Assembly: GCA_013214885.1 (NCBI GenBank)
Contig: JABSRS010000081.1
Location: 1 to 10,693 of the forward strand
Direction: 5' to 3'
From: Gammaproteobacteria bacterium
GTDB lineage: Bacteria; Pseudomonadota; Gammaproteobacteria; Enterobacterales; Psychrobiaceae
Length of the DNA: 10,693 nt
Part shown: piece by piece, positions 8,696 to 10,693 of the stretch
Layout: the number at the start of each line of letters is the position of its first letter
How positions within the stretch are numbered: position 1 is the first letter of the stretch
Program-made: the position numbers and the translations under genes
Notes under the pieces: model-generated
Database searches by the model: none
What the model saw: only the letters and a program-made list of their open reading frames with translations
What the model was told of the DNA's origin: nothing

Positions 8696-9649
8696 ATGTC
8701 AGATAAAACAATGCATCTAATTCTTGCTTTGTACAATAACGCTAGAAAACGACACATTAACGAAGCTGACAACACCGGATTTATAAAGCACAATCCTGTT
8801 GAAGTTTTAAATGTAGAAAAATCGTGGAAAGTAAATAATGGACAGTCTCGCAGAAAAAGAGAATGCATAGATACCGACGATCTTAAATGTGTACTAGATG
8901 CGCTTGAAGCGCTTGAATTCTACAAAGACGGAATTAAATTTAAGTATAAAACAACTACCGCTGCTGTTGTTTGTAGTCATTTTTTTAGACTGATGTTTTT
9001 CACCGGCTGGCGACTGGAAGAGACATGCAAGCTAAAATGGAGACAGCTAACTGATGATCTAAAAGATGCAACTTGGGATGATTCAGATGCAATAAAAAAT
9101 CTAAAGGGGGCTGATGAAATATATAGATTTCCTTTAAATTCAGAAGCCGTTAAGGTACTACAAAGCTTAAAGAGTTATAATTTCCAGTCAAAATATGTGT
9201 TTCCAATAAATAAAATGACTACTCACATAAACCAAAACCCTACTATATATATTGATATCTTACAAAAACTTGTTGGTAACAATAAGCGATATACGTGCGG
9301 GATTTACAGAAAAACATTTCAGACTTACGCTGAAGAATGTGGCATTAACTCAACAACAATTAAGCGCTTAGTATTTCATACGCAAAAAGTTTACGACACT
9401 CAAAGTGGTTATATAGCAACAAACAGAGAAGCTTTTCGTAAACACAGTCAAAAGGTTTGTGATTTTATACTTTATTATTCAAAAAGCACGATTCAATCAT
9501 CAAATGAACCCGTTATAATACACACAGAATTGCTCTCAAAAGCGACTAACTTAGCATATGAAAGCGAGCTCACACGAGATGAAATGATTAACAAATTAAT
9601 AGAAACTGGCATACAGTTCGAGCTAATGAAAAAAATGGGCGGAACATAG
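8696..9649 (+). CDS. Integrase C-terminal catalytic domain part
   Basis: 317 residues from the first ATG of this frame; the frame is open back to 8651 (YKKEHDRIAVKHTEF precedes), which fits the integrase core-binding domain. Catalytic residues in this numbering: Arg106 (FFTGWRLEE), a lysine in the 134-141 turn, Arg205 with Gly202 where His is usual, His228 and Tyr239. A C-terminal tail of some 75 residues follows the tyrosine. No good ribosome binding site precedes 8696, which favours translation as a fusion over a separate start. Confidence 0.6.
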   Translation: MSDKTMHLILALYNNARKRHINEADNTGFIKHNPVEVLNVEKSWKVNNGQSRRKRECIDTDDLKCVLDALEALEFYKDGIKFKYKTTTAAVVCSHFFRLMFFTGWRLEETCKLKWRQLTDDLKDATWDDSDAIKNLKGADEIYRFPLNSEAVKVLQSLKSYNFQSKYVFPINKMTTHINQNPTIYIDILQKLVGNNKRYTCGIYRKTFQTYAEECGINSTTIKRLVFHTQKVYDTQSGYIATNREAFRKHSQKVCDFILYYSKSTIQSSNEPVIIHTELLSKATNLAYESELTRDEMINKLIETGIQFELMKKMGGT

Positions 9650-9694
9650 TTTTTATTGTCCTCAACAATTTTAATCCCTGAATCATCGAGTATT

Positions 9695-10558
9695 ATGAAA
9701 TATTTAAGCGCAGTTACCCTGTTGTGGGCCTTTTCATTTAGTTTAATTGGCGTTTATCTCGCCGGACAAGTAGACCCTTGGTTTTCGGCAGCAACCCGAA
9801 TTGCCCTAGCCGGACTGGTTTTTTTACCCTTTTTACGTCTTAAAAATGTCAGTGTAAAGTTTGCGCTACAAATAGCCGGTGTTGGTGCGTTTCAGCTCGG
9901 GCTAATGTACTGCTTTTACTACCAATCATTTCTTTATTTAACCGTGCCCGAAGTTTTACTATTCACGGTATTAACCCCTATTTATGTCACCTTACTTTAT
10001 GACTTTGGTCAGCGCCGTTTTACCTCAAAATCCTTACTGTGCGCCAGCATTGCGGTAATAGGTGCGATATGTATTAAATATCAAGGGGTCAACAGTGGCT
10101 TTATTACTGGATTTTTGATTGTCCAAGGCGCTAACTTAAGTTTTGCAATCGGTCAGGTTGCTTATAAACAGATTATCGAACAACAACCAAACGACATTAA
10201 CCAGCTCAGCATTTTCGGTTTGTTTTATTTAGGCGCGCTGGCGGTGGCGTTACCAATGTATGGCTTATTTGGCGATAGCAGTCAGCTACCAACCAATAAT
10301 ACCCAGTGGGGAATATTAGTGTATTTAGGCATTATCGCCTCCAGCCTTGGCTATTTCGCCTGGAATAAAGGCGCGACCCTCGTTAGCTCTGGCACCCTAG
10401 CAGTAATGAATAATGCATTAGTCCCGGCGGGCTTAATCGTTAATATCGTGATTTGGAATCGCGACGCCGATATTGTTCGCCTAAGCATTGGCGGCGCAAT
10501 TATTCTATTTGCGTTGTGGTTGAATCAACGCTGGAGCGAAGATAAGGCTTATTCTTGA
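9695..10558 (+). CDS. EamA/DMT-family membrane transporter
   Basis: 287 residues from ATG 9695 (a TTG at 9656 would add 13 polar residues, MSSTILIPESSSI, with no support). It is very hydrophobic with about ten membrane segments arranged as two EamA repeats (about 5-127 and 132-280). The first begins LLWAFSFSLIG and has DPWFSAATRIALAGLVFLPF; the second has the typical LGIIASSLGYFAWNKG and LAVMNNALVPAG. DMT-superfamily proteins export or exchange small metabolites such as amino acids; the substrate cannot be told. It begins 45 bases after the integrase stop without an evident promoter or strong ribosome binding site. Its codon use is closer to the his genes than to the integrase. It may be host DNA beyond the element or cargo. 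Confidence 0.88.
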   Translation: MKYLSAVTLLWAFSFSLIGVYLAGQVDPWFSAATRIALAGLVFLPFLRLKNVSVKFALQIAGVGAFQLGLMYCFYYQSFLYLTVPEVLLFTVLTPIYVTLLYDFGQRRFTSKSLLCASIAVIGAICIKYQGVNSGFITGFLIVQGANLSFAIGQVAYKQIIEQQPNDINQLSIFGLFYLGALAVALPMYGLFGDSSQLPTNNTQWGILVYLGIIASSLGYFAWNKGATLVSSGTLAVMNNALVPAGLIVNIVIWNRDADIVRLSIGGAIILFALWLNQRWSEDKAYS

Positions 10559-10603
10559 TTAGCCGTGGGTGAAAAGTGGATAAATATTTTACAATATCGG
10601 TGA

Positions 10604-10631
10604 CATGTCTCGTTCTCACTGCCATGTCTCG
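10604..10631. repeat. Short direct repeat CATGTCTCG downstream of the transporter
   Basis: CATGTCTCG occurs at 10604-10612 and 10623-10631, with starts 19 bases apart, in the 135-base non-coding tail of the window. The first copy overlaps the palindrome GACATGTC (10602-10609). Spacing near two helical turns could reflect a regulator site for a gene beyond the window, but nothing else supports this. Confidence 0.3.
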
Positions 10632-10693
10632 ACATCTATTTTCGCTGCGGCACTAAGCTAAATTTACACTAATTGTTTGTTAAACTAGGCAGT

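Larger units (their letters stand above)
8147..9649 (+). pseudogene. Tyrosine recombinase (P4-type integrase), coding frame changes twice
   Basis: Joining three frame segments gives a 500-residue integrase-like protein. Residues about 1-100 resemble the DUF4102/arm-binding domain (GLLLRLSVRGKLTYVV, then EVSLEDARR). About 115-215 is the core-binding SAM-like domain. About 230-440 is the catalytic domain, with Arg289 (TGWRLEE), Gly-Ile-Tyr-Arg388 in place of HxxR, His411 and nucleophile Tyr422 (SGYI). Frame change one is at the A7 run 8153-8159, where one extra A separates the ATG from the rest of the N-terminus. Frame change two is at A AAA AAG (8654-8660), where a -1 step restores GDIKKEHDRI. 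The two changes cancel. The gene is visibly more AT-rich than the his genes, which suggests transfer. It may be decayed, mis-sequenced or frameshift-expressed. Confidence 0.8.

Noticed and set aside
8132..8868. Open frames on the minus strand across the integrase (8132-8332, 8360-8686, 8638-8868)
   Set aside because: They mirror the integrase segments, have no recognisable family features or ribosome binding sites, and the plus strand carries clear recombinase domains.
9656..9694. Upstream TTG start for the transporter
   Set aside because: It would add a polar 13-residue tail ahead of the first membrane segment and has no well-placed ribosome binding site; ATG 9695 gives the normal family N-terminus.

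Overview
The window looks like chromosomal DNA of a marine or cold-adapted gammaproteobacterium, probably an Alteromonadales relative (Shewanella, Colwellia and Psychrobium type). This rests on SuhB, MscS and His proteins that follow the Escherichia coli family members closely in length and motifs, on the enteric-type gene order hisG-D-C-B-H-A, and on classical histidine attenuation. The genus is an inference.

Left part (1-2111). suhB (+) and mscS (-) converge on one strong hairpin that can terminate transcription from both sides. A 346-bp divergent region between mscS and the his leader holds no gene. It carries promoter-like hexamers and two notable palindromes, one of them a perfect 14-bp TGTA-N2-TACA type site.

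Middle part (2112-7954). A 15-residue leader peptide with five histidines is followed by mutually exclusive hairpins and an intrinsic terminator (the attenuator). Then come tightly packed hisG, hisD, hisC, hisB (bifunctional), hisH and hisA, with gaps or overlaps of only a few bases. Together they encode six of the usual eight cistrons. HisH, the glutaminase half of imidazole glycerol phosphate synthase, is present without its partner HisF.

Right part (7936-10693). hisF keeps its ribosome binding site, its start and its first six or so codons inside the hisA 3' end, and then breaks off. Unrelated, more AT-rich DNA follows, carrying a tyrosine recombinase gene. hisF and hisIE are absent from the window. 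This looks like an attachment-site junction in which an integrative element used the conserved hisA/hisF overlap as its target. The recombinase coding information runs over 8147-9649 but changes frame twice. The second change falls exactly on a correctly phased A AAA AAG heptamer, so programmed -1 frameshifting is possible; decay or assembly error is the plain alternative. A host-like EamA/DMT transporter gene follows 45 bp after the recombinase stop, so the right end of the element is not identified here.

Most worth following up: the hisF target site, the phased slippery heptamer in the integrase, a SuhB with two altered metal-ligand positions, and a HutC-like palindrome upstream of the histidine biosynthesis operon.
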